The notes: a model not told the origin generated them from the letters alone. Shown: positions 34,390-43,590, numbered from the stretch's first letter. The stretch is 64,000 nt of DNA from Clostridium_AM sp900759715 (GCA_900759715.1 CAAEXF010000044.1:1-64000), one strand, 5' to 3'. Program-made: numbers and translations.

Positions 34390-35436
34390 TTGAAAAAAAA
34401 TCTATATTTAATTTTTCAAGTTGGTGCAGTTTTTATTGGAACTATAGTTGGGGCTGGACTTGCATCTGGCCAAGAAATAACTCAATTTTTTACGACATAT
34501 GGATACAAAAGCTTTATAGGCATATTTATTTGCTTTTTTATTTATATATTGATGGGTTCAATAATTATTGATATAAGTTTAAGGTACAAGCTCTCTTCTT
34601 ATGATGGTCTTATTAGACTAGTAAGTCCTGGATTTTTAGGAAGAGCTACTAATTTTCTTACTACTATTTTTCTAATCAGTGGTGCTGCAATAATATTAGC
34701 CGGCAGTGGATCACTAATCCACCAGTACTTTGGTATATCTAAATGGTTTGGCATAATAATAATGTCTCTTACTGCAGCGCTTGTGCTTTTTAGAGATACA
34801 AAAGGACTTATAGAAATAAACTCCTTTATCGTTCCTTCTCTTATTACTGTTATAGTAACCATATTCATATTATACTTAGCTTTCTATAAAAATATAAACG
34901 CAGTACATTTAAAGACTATTCCGCATTATAAATCTAACTGGCTTTTTTCATCACTTATTTATGGTGGTTTTAACATATTGTGCTGCAGCGGCGTTCTTGC
35001 ACCTCTAAGCACAGAGATTAAGAATAGGAAAATTCTTATTCCAGGCATATTCTTAGGTTCCTTAGGTTTAACTATCTTATCCTTTATTATAAATTTTTTA
35101 CTTCTTTTAAATATACCTTATATATTTAAATATGAAATTCCTTTGTTATACATAGCCAATAGATTTGGTACTGTAATACAAATAATGCTATTAATCATAA
35201 TATGGCTTGAGATGTTTTCTACTGAGGTATCTAACATATATAGTGTAAGCAAAAACTTAGAAGAAGCCTTTGGTATTTCCTATAAAAAATTAGTTATATT
35301 AATTATTCTCATAGCAATTCCTATATCCCAAATAGGCTTTGTAAATCTTATATCTGTTTTATATCCAGCTTTTGCTGTAGTAGGCTTTATTTTTATAATT
35401 CAATGCTTAGTTTTTTATGTAAGGAAAAAATTATAA
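34390..35436 (+). CDS. YkvI-like membrane transporter
   Basis: This 348-residue integral membrane protein has about 10 helices. The N-terminal GTIVGAGLASGQEITQFF is characteristic of the YkvI group of APC-superfamily transporters (amino acid or other small-solute carriers, substrate unknown). The start is set at TTG 34390, with AGGAGG 8-9 nt upstream; an ATG at 34372 lies before the RBS and cannot use it. It is monocistronic and divergent from the lipoprotein gene. Confidence 0.82.
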   Translation: MKKNLYLIFQVGAVFIGTIVGAGLASGQEITQFFTTYGYKSFIGIFICFFIYILMGSIIIDISLRYKLSSYDGLIRLVSPGFLGRATNFLTTIFLISGAAIILAGSGSLIHQYFGISKWFGIIIMSLTAALVLFRDTKGLIEINSFIVPSLITVIVTIFILYLAFYKNINAVHLKTIPHYKSNWLFSSLIYGGFNILCCSGVLAPLSTEIKNRKILIPGIFLGSLGLTILSFIINFLLLLNIPYIFKYEIPLLYIANRFGTVIQIMLLIIIWLEMFSTEVSNIYSVSKNLEEAFGISYKKLVILIILIAIPISQIGFVNLISVLYPAFAVVGFIFIIQCLVFYVRKKL

Positions 35437-35471
35437 CCTATACAGATATTTATATATAACTGTATAATTAT

Positions 35472-35547
35472 TTAAGGCATATGAAAAAAATAAGATACCA
35501 AATAGGCGAAAATACTGGTCTATTATTTATTTGATTATGCCTAAGGT
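35472..35547. repeat. Dispersed foldable element, family 1, short copy
   Basis: It begins TTAAGGCATATGAAAAAA and ends TTTGATTATGCCTAAGGT, sharing both ends with the 169-bp copy at 23310-23478. Inner arms such as ACCAAATAGG / CTGGTCTATT allow hairpin folding. It lies 31 bp before the next gene. Confidence 0.7.
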
Positions 35548-35578
35548 AATATTTTTACTTTAGATAGAGGTGTTAATA

Positions 35579-36478
35579 ATGTTTGACTTACTTAAGAGCT
35601 GCAGATTATGTCCAAGAAATTGTAATGTAAATAGATTAGATGGTAAGCTAGGTTTTTGTAATTCAGGTGATACTGTTAAGGTTGCATTAGCATCCCTTCA
35701 TTATTGGGAAGAGCCCTGTATATCTGGCAAAAATGGTTCCGGAACTGTATTTTTTTCAAATTGCAATTTAAAATGTGTATTCTGTCAAAATCACAGGATA
35801 AGTGCTGAGGGAATAGGAAAAGCTATCTCCATTGAAAGATTAAGCGAAATCTTTTTGGAGCAGCAGCAAAGAGGAGCTCATAATATAAACTTAGTCACTC
35901 CAACGCATTATGTTCCGCAGATTATAAAATCACTGGACTTAGCAAAATCTAATGGACTCAATATACCAATTTTATTTAATACCAATGGCTATGAAAATGT
36001 TGAGACTATAAAAGCCTTAAAGGGATACGTAGATGTATATCTTCCGGACTTAAAATATTTTGACAACAAATATTCTACTAAATACTCTAATGCACCAGAT
36101 TATTTCGAAAAAGCTTCTAAAGCTATAAAAGAAATGTTTCTTCAAGTTGGAGAACCAAAATTTGATGACAATGGACTAATACAAAAGGGATTAATTATAC
36201 GACACATGATGTTACCTGGCTTATTGTTTGATTCAAAAAAAGTTATAGACTACATATATAAGAACTATGGTCACTCCGTTTATATAAGCATAATGAATCA
36301 GTATACTCCTATGCATGATGTTAAATTATTTCCTGAAATCAACAGAACTCTTAATCCTAAACATTATGACAGCCTTATAGATTATTGTTTATATTTAGGA
36401 GTAAAAAATGCTTTTATTCAAGATTCTGGTACTTCTTCAGAAAGCTTCGTACCAGAATTTGATTTAAAAGGAATATAA
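35579..36478 (+). CDS. Radical SAM protein, PflX-like (COG1313)
   Basis: This 299-residue protein starts with a Cys-rich N terminus (CRLCPRNCNVNRLDGKLGFC). The radical SAM cluster motif follows as NCNLKCVFCQNH (CxxxCxxC), with later parts typical of pyruvate-formate-lyase-activase homologues (LFNTNGYENVETIKAL, YLPDLKYF). It is likely to be an activating or maturing enzyme with an unknown partner. The start at ATG 35579 follows GAGGTG; an earlier in-frame GTG at 35570 would overlap the RBS. Its terminator follows the stop. Confidence 0.88.
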   Translation: MFDLLKSCRLCPRNCNVNRLDGKLGFCNSGDTVKVALASLHYWEEPCISGKNGSGTVFFSNCNLKCVFCQNHRISAEGIGKAISIERLSEIFLEQQQRGAHNINLVTPTHYVPQIIKSLDLAKSNGLNIPILFNTNGYENVETIKALKGYVDVYLPDLKYFDNKYSTKYSNAPDYFEKASKAIKEMFLQVGEPKFDDNGLIQKGLIIRHMMLPGLLFDSKKVIDYIYKNYGHSVYISIMNQYTPMHDVKLFPEINRTLNPKHYDSLIDYCLYLGVKNAFIQDSGTSSESFVPEFDLKGI

Positions 36479-36520
36479 AAAACTAGCAGGAAGCCATTAA
36501 ATGGCTTCCCGCTAGTTTTT
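36479..36520 (+). terminator. Terminator after PflX-like gene
   Basis: A long GC-containing hairpin (AAAACTAGC, then GGAAGCCAT and complements; one mismatch) has loop TAA and ends in TTTTTT. Confidence 0.92.
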
Positions 36521-36589
36521 TATATTTCTCAAGTTATTTACATTCATTATTCTAAACTTTATCTCTTAACTAGGTTAATTTCGTATAAA

Positions 36590-36770
36590 CAGAATTCTTG
36601 GCTTCAGGTGGAGTTTTGACTCCATCTGAAGCTTAGAAGTCGTTATCCAGGGACATAGCCGCTCTTTACTCCCACTTGAAGAAAAGCAGAGAGCCCAAAT
36701 CTTTAATTTGGTGCGAATCGCTTTCACAGAGTGCGATGGGAGTATTAGAGCGGGTAAGTCATCGGATAAA
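36590..36770 (-). repeat. Dispersed foldable element, family 2, long copy C
   Basis: GCTTCAG-TGGAG / CTCCA-CTGAAGC forms a first hairpin at 36600-36632. TTATCC / GGATAA then encloses a second domain with arms CCGCTCT-ACTCCCA / TGGGAGT-AGAGCGG. Its core, on the minus strand, reads AAGCGATTCGCACCAAAT, then GATTTGGG and CTCTGCTT, matching copies A and B. It lies in the 3' flank of the H-NOX chemoreceptor gene. Confidence 0.68.
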
Positions 36771-36772
36771 TA

Positions 36773-38572
36773 TTATATTTTATATTTGCCTAATTCTGTT
36801 TTAAATGTTTCAGCTATATTTTTAAAATCATGAATATTTACTATGAGCTTTCTAATTTCGTTAGTGTAGTTTGAAACACTTGCACTTACTTCTTCAGAGG
36901 AAGCAGAGTTCTCTTGAGCTATAGCAGCAAGAGATTCTATGTTATCGTAAATACTTGCAATAGAGTCAGCCTCTTTGCTCAATTCGTTTATTGTTTGTAT
37001 CATAGATGATGCTACAATCCGTACTGAAGTTGTCGCTTCATAGCTTATATCTCTCACACTCTCTAAACTTTTAGTTTCCTCTTGAAGAATATAATATTGA
37101 GAATCTATTTTTTCTACTAGTCCTCGTATTTCTTCTACAAATTGAACTAAATTTGTATTTATCTCTTCCACTGCATTCTTTGACTGTTCGGCTAATTTTC
37201 GTACCTCTTCTGCAACTACAGCAAAACCTCTTCCTTGTTCTCCTGCACGAGCGGCTTCAATAGATGCATTTAATGCTAATAAGTTTGTCTGTTCAGAAAT
37301 ACCAGATACTATGGAAACAATATGTGTAATATCCTTTGCTTTACCTTGAAGTTCAAGTCCCTTATCTTTAACCTGTTGAAACTTGTCCAAAGTATCGAGT
37401 ATATTTTTACTTGTATTATTTACGTTTTCATAACTATTATTTATTTTTCCTAGAGCTTTTTCTAATTCAGTTTTATTACTATTTTCACTTTCAACGATGC
37501 TTTTAAGATTTTGAATATTATCATTAAGTACCGAAACCGCTCTTTCAGTATTTTGAGCTTGGTCTACTGCACAATTAGCTACTTGCTCAACTACATCGGA
37601 TATTTCCGCAGATGTATGATTCATAGAATCAGATATTGTATTTATATTACTTACAAATGTATTCATTTCGTCTGTAACACCTTTGAATCCTACAAAATCT
37701 GCTCTGACGCTTTTTTTATGATTCTTTAGTAATCTATATATATCTTCAAAAAAGTCTCCTGTTTCTATATCTCCATCTTCAATAAAGCTGCTGTTAATAA
37801 TTTTATTTAAATCATCCATTATAATGGACTTAGGCCCCATAAGAGCAGATGCAGCTATCCATGAAGCTATTGCTGGTATAACTGAAACTATTATAGCCTT
37901 AACTACATTGTTAACTCCAATAATAGGAATGGACGTAGCTAGAGAAAGTATGAATGTGAACAATCCTACTTTTGCGCCTATATCTTTTAAAAATCCCAGT
38001 GAAAGAAGCTTGTTAAATCTATATACTTTTTTATAATATATGTCCTTTTCAAAAGTAAACTTAAATTTTACAGATTCATTAGTTTTCTCTATTTCCTCTA
38101 TTTTAATCTTCTCATTAAAAAATCTAGAGGCCCCTTCAATTAATCCTGCAAGATAGTCAAACATGCCTCTCTGAGATCTATAATCAAAAATAGCTACCCT
38201 ATCCGATATAGGAGTTATTGTTACTAGTGGTGGCTTAGCTCCTGGGAATTTCTTCGTCATAACAACATGTATATCAAATAGTGACTTTAGGAATGAATAT
38301 AGATTTTCATGCTCGAAAAATGCTGGAAAATCACTATGAAACGCACTTATATTATCTATTCCTATTTCCCTCCATAAGCTTTTAGTGTCAACCTTATTAT
38401 CTTGTGCTATTAGATTAATTGTTTCCTTAACTTTTGTATCTTCTATATTTTCTGCAGGTGAAAATATTTTATTTGATCCCCAGCCTACAGCTTCCATAGC
38501 CTTATCCACTGTGTCATTACCATATAATTTTCTACAGGTTCTCATCCATGTAGCAACTACAGTCCCTTTCAT
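36773..38572 (-). CDS. Chemoreceptor with N-terminal H-NOX heme domain
   Basis: This 599-residue protein has an H-NOX gas-sensor domain at about 1-185, a pair of membrane helices near 195-250, and a C-terminal methyl-accepting signalling domain. The signalling hairpin tip is LLALNASIEAARAGEQGRGF. In the sensor, the heme-ligand His102 (FDIHVVMTK), Pro115 and the Y131-x-S133-x-R135 motif are present. So are Trp9, Asn74 and Tyr140, the residues that hold O2 in the Thermoanaerobacter homologue, at identical numbering. It should report O2 (or NO) to the CheA/CheW system. It lies downstream of the Xre gene behind a long hairpin. Confidence 0.94.
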   Translation of the reverse strand: MKGTVVATWMRTCRKLYGNDTVDKAMEAVGWGSNKIFSPAENIEDTKVKETINLIAQDNKVDTKSLWREIGIDNISAFHSDFPAFFEHENLYSFLKSLFDIHVVMTKKFPGAKPPLVTITPISDRVAIFDYRSQRGMFDYLAGLIEGASRFFNEKIKIEEIEKTNESVKFKFTFEKDIYYKKVYRFNKLLSLGFLKDIGAKVGLFTFILSLATSIPIIGVNNVVKAIIVSVIPAIASWIAASALMGPKSIIMDDLNKIINSSFIEDGDIETGDFFEDIYRLLKNHKKSVRADFVGFKGVTDEMNTFVSNINTISDSMNHTSAEISDVVEQVANCAVDQAQNTERAVSVLNDNIQNLKSIVESENSNKTELEKALGKINNSYENVNNTSKNILDTLDKFQQVKDKGLELQGKAKDITHIVSIVSGISEQTNLLALNASIEAARAGEQGRGFAVVAEEVRKLAEQSKNAVEEINTNLVQFVEEIRGLVEKIDSQYYILQEETKSLESVRDISYEATTSVRIVASSMIQTINELSKEADSIASIYDNIESLAAIAQENSASSEEVSASVSNYTNEIRKLIVNIHDFKNIAETFKTELGKYKI

Positions 38573-38680
38573 ATACTCCCTCCTAAATGTTTACAAAATT
38601 TCATCAAAAACTACTACTTATACAAATAGTTTATATTAAAATAAATTATACAACATTAGTATTATTTTGACAAAGGTATT

Positions 38681-38746
38681 TATAATAGATTAATAAAAGT
38701 CTCTATCACTTAAGCCAGTAATAGAGACTTTTATTAATCTATTATA
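38681..38746. terminator. Long hairpin after Xre gene, 26-bp perfect arms
   Basis: The arm at 38681-38706 is exactly complementary to 38721-38746 with a 14-nt loop, and it starts inside the Xre stop codon. Embedded AAAAGTCTCTAT / ATAGAGACTTTT gives terminator-like U runs. It separates the Xre unit from the chemoreceptor gene. Confidence 0.8.
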
Positions 38747-39410
38747 ATTTTATCTCAAGTCTATCAAGCTTAGCTATAACCTTGATATCTTTTACTCCAA
38801 CTGTTTCTGTTCTTAAACTACCTCTATTGCTTAAAAGCAATAACTTACTATTATCTAACTTCTTTATTTGCCTCACCGTTCTCTTGTTATCATATTCTAC
38901 AAGGCATACTGCATTATTTTCTACTTCATGTGTGATATGAGCAAAGGCTAAATCTCCTTTTGATATCCTAAATCCTATCATGTCATCATCTTCAATTTCT
39001 AAATATAATACCTTATCCTGAGCATAGCCATCAACCTTATTGTTTATTAATGGAAGCTGCTTAAAACTAATCGGTCTTTCCATATCATATGTATAAACAG
39101 GAACCTTTTTTAATACTGAGCCAAAGGCTTCATTCCACACATCCTTTACCTCTTCCTGTTTCTTTTTACTAGAAAACTTTTCAGTCTTTTCTTCTTTATA
39201 TACTTGCTCTTCAAAAGACATTGTAATATCATTAATATCTTTTCCCAATACCTTTGATAGTCTATCAATTAAACTTTGGTTTATGACTTTTCTTCCTGAT
39301 TCTATTTCACTAATAAAGCTTTCAGATACACCTAACTTTTTAGCTAATTGTTTTTGGCTCATACCAACACTAGTTCTTATATTTTTTACTTTTTCTCCAA
39401 CTCTACTCAT
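38742..39410 (-). CDS. Xre-family regulator with S24-like C-terminal domain
   Basis: This 222-residue protein has a helix-turn-helix at about 8-60 (IRTSVGMSQKQLAKKLGVSE, SFISEIESGRK). An acidic/lysine-rich linker follows, then a C-terminal LexA-like S24 fold (EDDDMIGFRISKGDLAFAHI, VRQIKKLDNSKLLLLSN). The catalytic Ser position of S24 peptidases appears to be Asp (DDM in place of DSM), so self-cleavage is unlikely; it may bind a ligand or dimerise. It overlaps no gene but follows the DUF3783 gene by 15 nt. Targets are unknown. Confidence 0.85.
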   Translation of the reverse strand: MSRVGEKVKNIRTSVGMSQKQLAKKLGVSESFISEIESGRKVINQSLIDRLSKVLGKDINDITMSFEEQVYKEEKTEKFSSKKKQEEVKDVWNEAFGSVLKKVPVYTYDMERPISFKQLPLINNKVDGYAQDKVLYLEIEDDDMIGFRISKGDLAFAHITHEVENNAVCLVEYDNKRTVRQIKKLDNSKLLLLSNRGSLRTETVGVKDIKVIAKLDRLEIKL

Positions 39411-39424
39411 TTTTCCCCCAACTT

Positions 39425-39799
39425 TTACTTTCTGTAATTTTTAGCCCATTCTCTTTCTTCTATTAAGTGTTCCAATAAATTTTCAAAAGTCCATTCTATA
39501 GATGTTTCTGTAACTACAGCTAAAATAGGCTTACTTATCAAGTTAGCTCTTAAATCTTTTATGACTTTCTCTAATTCCTCATCGTTAAGGTTATTTAATA
39601 ATATAACCTTCTCTTGTGGAAGTCTACAATTATATATATCTAATTTTAGTCCATTCAGTATATCTTTTATTTTCATTTTTCCCATAGGCTCTTCAATAAC
39701 CTTGTAGTCAGGAAGATTATTTTTTTCCAGTAGGTCATGCATAATTTGTTTTTCTTCTTTATCAAAACCAAATATCAACATAGTTTTATCGTTTTCCAA
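39425..39799 (-). CDS. DUF3783 family protein
   Basis: This 124-residue soluble protein has family features MLIFGFDKEEKQIMHDLLEK, RLPQEKVILLNNLNDEEL and LAVVTETSIEWTFENLLEHL. No function is established for DUF3783. It sits 15 nt upstream of the Xre gene and 27 nt downstream of the cyclophilin gene on the same strand, so a small operon is plausible. Confidence 0.82.
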   Translation of the reverse strand: MENDKTMLIFGFDKEEKQIMHDLLEKNNLPDYKVIEEPMGKMKIKDILNGLKLDIYNCRLPQEKVILLNNLNDEELEKVIKDLRANLISKPILAVVTETSIEWTFENLLEHLIEEREWAKNYRK

Positions 39800-39826
39800 C
39801 AGTAGTGCACTCCCTTCTTTAATTTA

Positions 39827-40342
39827 TTAAAGTTTTTCTGGCTCAGAGTACTCTTTTCCAAAAGTATCTACTGTAACCTCTTCCATTACTTGTTCTTCAT
39901 AAGGTCTATCTCTAAAATCTGTTTTAGAATTTACTATTTCTTCTGATACTTCCTCACCTTCTATTAGCTTACCAAATGATGCGTATTGACCATCTAGATG
40001 TGGTGAGTTTTCTACCATAATAAAAAATTGACTTCCAGCAGAGTTAGGATTCATAGATCTTGCCATAGATAAAACACCTTTAGTATGCTTAAGTTCATTT
40101 TTAAATCCGTTGTTGCTAAATTCACCCTTTATTGAATATCCTGGACCACCTGTTCCTACTCCCTCTGGACATCCTCCCTGAATCATAAAACCAGGAATTA
40201 CTCTATGAAATGTTAATCCATTATAAAAACCTTTCTTTATTAAGCTTATAAAACTATTAACTGTATTTGGAGCAATTTCTGGGTATAATTCAGCCTTCAT
40301 CACTTTTCCATTGTTCATTTTAATCGTTACTATTGGATTCAT
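39827..40342 (-). CDS. ppiB: Peptidyl-prolyl cis-trans isomerase, cyclophilin type
   Basis: This 171-residue cytoplasmic cyclophilin has the catalytic FHRVIPGFMIQGG, SMARSMNPNSAGSQFFIMVE and HLDGQYASFGKLIEG. There is no signal peptide. It speeds proline isomerisation in protein folding. The normal cyclophilin Trp near the cyclosporin site is not seen (Tyr in HLDGQYASFG). An RBS (GGGAG) lies upstream. Confidence 0.95.
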   Translation of the reverse strand: MNPIVTIKMNNGKVMKAELYPEIAPNTVNSFISLIKKGFYNGLTFHRVIPGFMIQGGCPEGVGTGGPGYSIKGEFSNNGFKNELKHTKGVLSMARSMNPNSAGSQFFIMVENSPHLDGQYASFGKLIEGEEVSEEIVNSKTDFRDRPYEEQVMEEVTVDTFGKEYSEPEKL

Positions 40343-40466
40343 ATGTATTCATTCTCCCTTCATTTAACAAATCTTAATATATTATATTTGAATTATATCA
40401 TAACTTTTATTATTTACTATTTTCTTCATATATAATCTATATAAATTATATAGATTAATTTAGAGA

Positions 40467-41249
40467 CTATTCATTTAAATTTAGCAATCTATAACTTAAA
40501 TTTATGATTTCATTATTATTTAGAGAATTGCTTATTTCCACCTTACCCGCTTCTTCCCTTTTACTTATAATATTATATTCTAATAGCTGTCTTTTTAATT
40601 GCTTCGCAGTCCCCATGCTTCCATCAATAATAGGAACTTTATCTTCTAATACTATAGATAACTCTTTTTTTATGAATGGATAGTGAGTACATCCTAAAAC
40701 TATTGCTGCAATTCCAGTTTCTTTGAAGGGCTCTAACTTTTTCTGCAAGTATCTGTTTACTTCCTCACCTTCTATTATTCCCTCTTCTATTAATTCAACC
40801 AATCCTGGACAAGGTAATGGAGTAATCTCTGCTCTATCTCTATAATTTTCCATCAAATTATTAAACTTAGCTTCTGCTAAAGTCATAGGAGTAGCCATGA
40901 TGATTATTTTTCCTCTTCTATTATATTCCACTGCTGGCTTTAAGGCAGGTTCGATGCCTATTACAGGCATATGTTCACTATACTTTTCTCTTAGATCTGT
41001 TATCGCTGCACTTGTAGCTGTATTACACGCAATGACTAATGCCTTAGCATTCTTCTTTATTAAATAATCAACAGCATCAAAAGTTAGTGTTTTAACTTCT
41101 TCTACACTTCTTGTTCCATAAGGAGCATTCTTAGAATCTCCAAAATAAATGTAATCTTCTCTAGGTAAAACCTTTATTGCCTCTTTTAATACACTAATTC
41201 CTCCTACACCTGAGTCAAAAAAGCCAATAGGCCTATTTTCTAAATTCAC
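40467..41249 (-). CDS. murI: Glutamate racemase
   Basis: This 260-residue enzyme makes D-glutamate for peptidoglycan. The two catalytic cysteines are in VIACNTATSAA and VLGCTHYPFIKKEL, and the N-terminal IGFFDSGVGGISVLKEA is typical. It is independent of other wall genes here and lies 125 bp upstream of the cyclophilin gene. The AT-rich upstream region is shared with the divergent glutamine synthetase gene. Confidence 0.96.
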   Translation of the reverse strand: MNLENRPIGFFDSGVGGISVLKEAIKVLPREDYIYFGDSKNAPYGTRSVEEVKTLTFDAVDYLIKKNAKALVIACNTATSAAITDLREKYSEHMPVIGIEPALKPAVEYNRRGKIIIMATPMTLAEAKFNNLMENYRDRAEITPLPCPGLVELIEEGIIEGEEVNRYLQKKLEPFKETGIAAIVLGCTHYPFIKKELSIVLEDKVPIIDGSMGTAKQLKRQLLEYNIISKREEAGKVEISNSLNNNEIINLSYRLLNLNE

Positions 41250-41684
41250 TTTACCACCTCATTGTGTACATATGTATATTTTATATTATATAATATACAT
41301 ATGGATTATACAAATTCAATAGTACATTTTGCATAAATATTCATTGAAAATGTATACAATTAAAAATAATATAAAAAAACTGAATTTTCAAATAAATTTA
41401 TTGCATTTTCTTTTTCATTATAATAATCATATTTTTAAAAACAAACCCCTTGCAATGACTTTATTTTCAAATTATTCGTGGTTCGTTTACAAACTCATCC
41501 AAATGTAAGAAATAACATACTATTGCAATTTTGTTTTATAATCCTTCATTTTTCTATTGACATATATGCATATTAATTATAAAATCATGAATATATAAAG
41601 ACTTTTATACTATTCGTTTAATATTAATTTTTTAAAATATAAGAGTAAAGATATTCTTTCAATATTTTATAGGAGGTCATATAT
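41250..41684. other. 435-bp divergent intergenic region, murI / glutamine synthetase
   Basis: It contains an inverted repeat CATATGTATATT / AATATACATATG (about 41269-41302) near the murI start, and a strong promoter for glutamine synthetase at 41557-41585. The middle is AT-rich. No small gene or RNA was supported. Confidence 0.6.
41557..41585 (+). promoter_or_regulatory. Sigma-A promoter of glutamine synthetase
   Basis: The -35 box TTGACA (41557-41562) and -10 box TAAAAT (41580-41585) are separated by 17 bp. The leader is about 95 nt to ATG 41685, with RBS AGGAGG. Confidence 0.8.
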
Positions 41685-43586
41685 ATGGTAAAGGACTTAC
41701 TCTATGTAATCCCAAAGGAAAAACATTCTGAAGAAGACTTAAAGAAAATTCTAACTTGCCATCCTGAAATAAAATTTGTATCTTTAATCGGTATAGATTT
41801 ATCAGGAAACGATACAGATGAAAAAATACCTGTAAAAGTTTTTTTAGAGGACATAGACACTTTTTTAAAGGGAGCAGTTCAAACTGATGGCTCTTCTGTT
41901 GTTCTCCCTGGAATCGCAAGCCTAAATAACGCTAAGGTTGATATGCTAGCAGATAAAGATGTAAATTGGTTCGTAGAGTATAACTATGAGCATTTAGACC
42001 TTGAAACTAATAAACCTGTTGGAACACTAAGAATTCCTTGTTTCTTATATCACGATAATAAAGCCGTAGACTCTAGACATATTCTTAAACATTCCATTGA
42101 ATATTTTAAATCAACTCTATTAGACTTATTTGAAAAGTATCCTGAATCACTTTCATCATTCGGAGTAAAATTTGAAGACATTGAAGACGTAGTTGCTACC
42201 TGTGCTACAGAACTAGAATTTTGGGTAAAAACTCCTAATGATAAGGCTCACGTTGAAGAACTATCTACTTCCCAAGTACTGCAAGAACAATACTGGACTA
42301 GAACTAAAGGAGCGGTTAGAACATCTCTAGAACAGACTCTCCTTATGATGAATGCTTATGGTTTAGAGCCTGAAATGGGTCATAAAGAAGTTGGTGGGGT
42401 AAAGGCAAAAATAGATGAATCAGGAAAATTCACTCACATAATGGAGCAATTGGAAATAGACTGGAAATATTCTACTGGAGTTCAAGCTGCTGATAACGAA
42501 CTTTTGGCTAGAAGTATAATTAAAGAAACCTTTAGGCAGAATAGATTGGATGTCACATTCCTAGCTAAGCCTATAGATGGCGTCGCTGGTAGTGGAGAGC
42601 ATACTCATTTTGGTATAGCACTTAAGCTTAAGAATGGCAAAAGAATAAATTTATTCTCAACTACTCAAAACCATTTCTTAAGTACTTTCGGTTATGCTTC
42701 TATAATGGGAATACTTAAAAACTACGAAGTAATAAATCCATTTGTATCTTCTACTAATGATTCACTTAGAAGACTAAAACCAGGATTTGAAGCTCCTGTT
42801 TGTATAGTTACTTCTATAGGACATTCCGTTGAAATTCCTTCAAGAAATAGAACTATACTTGTAGGTGTAATAAGGGATTTACAAAGCCCTTTAGCTACTA
42901 GATTTGAACTTAGGGCCCCAAACCCTCATACAAATACTTATCTAGCTGTAGCTGTACTTTACCTGGCTATGATAGATGGTATAAAATATGCTGTAACTAA
43001 TGGTAAAACAGAAGATGACCTTCTAGCTGAATTATCCAAGAAGCCAGAAGCTGCTGCAGATTACCTTGAAAAAGGAAGAGCATATAGAAGTGAAGAGGAC
43101 GTATTCGAAGACTTTACAGAGGAAGAAAGAGAGAAATTCTTTGGAAAGGCTCCATCTACAGTTTATGAAAATCTAAAAGCATTTGACATGTATCCTGAGA
43201 AAAAGAATGTTCTTATCCAAGGCAACGTATTAGATGAAAAGCTTATAAACAGCTTTAGATTGGCTGTAACAAAGAGATGGCTTATAGAGATAACCAATAG
43301 AATAATGTCTAACTACTCTGATGAAATAAGAAGTTGTAAAATGCTTCATTCAATAGACAAAGCATTGGATCTTGATGTGGCTAACTGGATGAAGATAAAT
43401 GAATTAAGACATTATATAATGAAAGATACTTATTCTAAAAAGAGCTTATTTGCTAGAATTAAGAATGCTATAGAAGCTGAAAACTATGACGAAGTATCAA
43501 ATCTCCAAATAGAATTAGATGAAAAAATTAAGGAACTAAGAGAATTATATTCTTCATATAAGAAAAACTTAATAGATATAGGATAA
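41685..43586 (+). CDS. Glutamine synthetase, long clostridial form
   Basis: This 633-residue enzyme is much longer than GSI (about 445). Catalytic segments are present: ELEFWVKTP, EMGHKEVGGVKAKID, FLAKPIDGVAGSGEHTHFGI, and the Arg/ATP region FELRAPNPHTNTYLAVA. The C-terminal part (about 490-633) is helical and not part of the GSI core. It makes glutamine from glutamate and ammonia. It has its own promoter and AGGAGG site, and is monocistronic, facing rbsR across a two-way terminator. The exact GS subtype (III-like against extended I) is not decided. Confidence 0.9.
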   Translation: MVKDLLYVIPKEKHSEEDLKKILTCHPEIKFVSLIGIDLSGNDTDEKIPVKVFLEDIDTFLKGAVQTDGSSVVLPGIASLNNAKVDMLADKDVNWFVEYNYEHLDLETNKPVGTLRIPCFLYHDNKAVDSRHILKHSIEYFKSTLLDLFEKYPESLSSFGVKFEDIEDVVATCATELEFWVKTPNDKAHVEELSTSQVLQEQYWTRTKGAVRTSLEQTLLMMNAYGLEPEMGHKEVGGVKAKIDESGKFTHIMEQLEIDWKYSTGVQAADNELLARSIIKETFRQNRLDVTFLAKPIDGVAGSGEHTHFGIALKLKNGKRINLFSTTQNHFLSTFGYASIMGILKNYEVINPFVSSTNDSLRRLKPGFEAPVCIVTSIGHSVEIPSRNRTILVGVIRDLQSPLATRFELRAPNPHTNTYLAVAVLYLAMIDGIKYAVTNGKTEDDLLAELSKKPEAAADYLEKGRAYRSEEDVFEDFTEEEREKFFGKAPSTVYENLKAFDMYPEKKNVLIQGNVLDEKLINSFRLAVTKRWLIEITNRIMSNYSDEIRSCKMLHSIDKALDLDVANWMKINELRHYIMKDTYSKKSLFARIKNAIEAENYDEVSNLQIELDEKIKELRELYSSYKKNLIDIG

Positions 43587-43590
43587 AATT

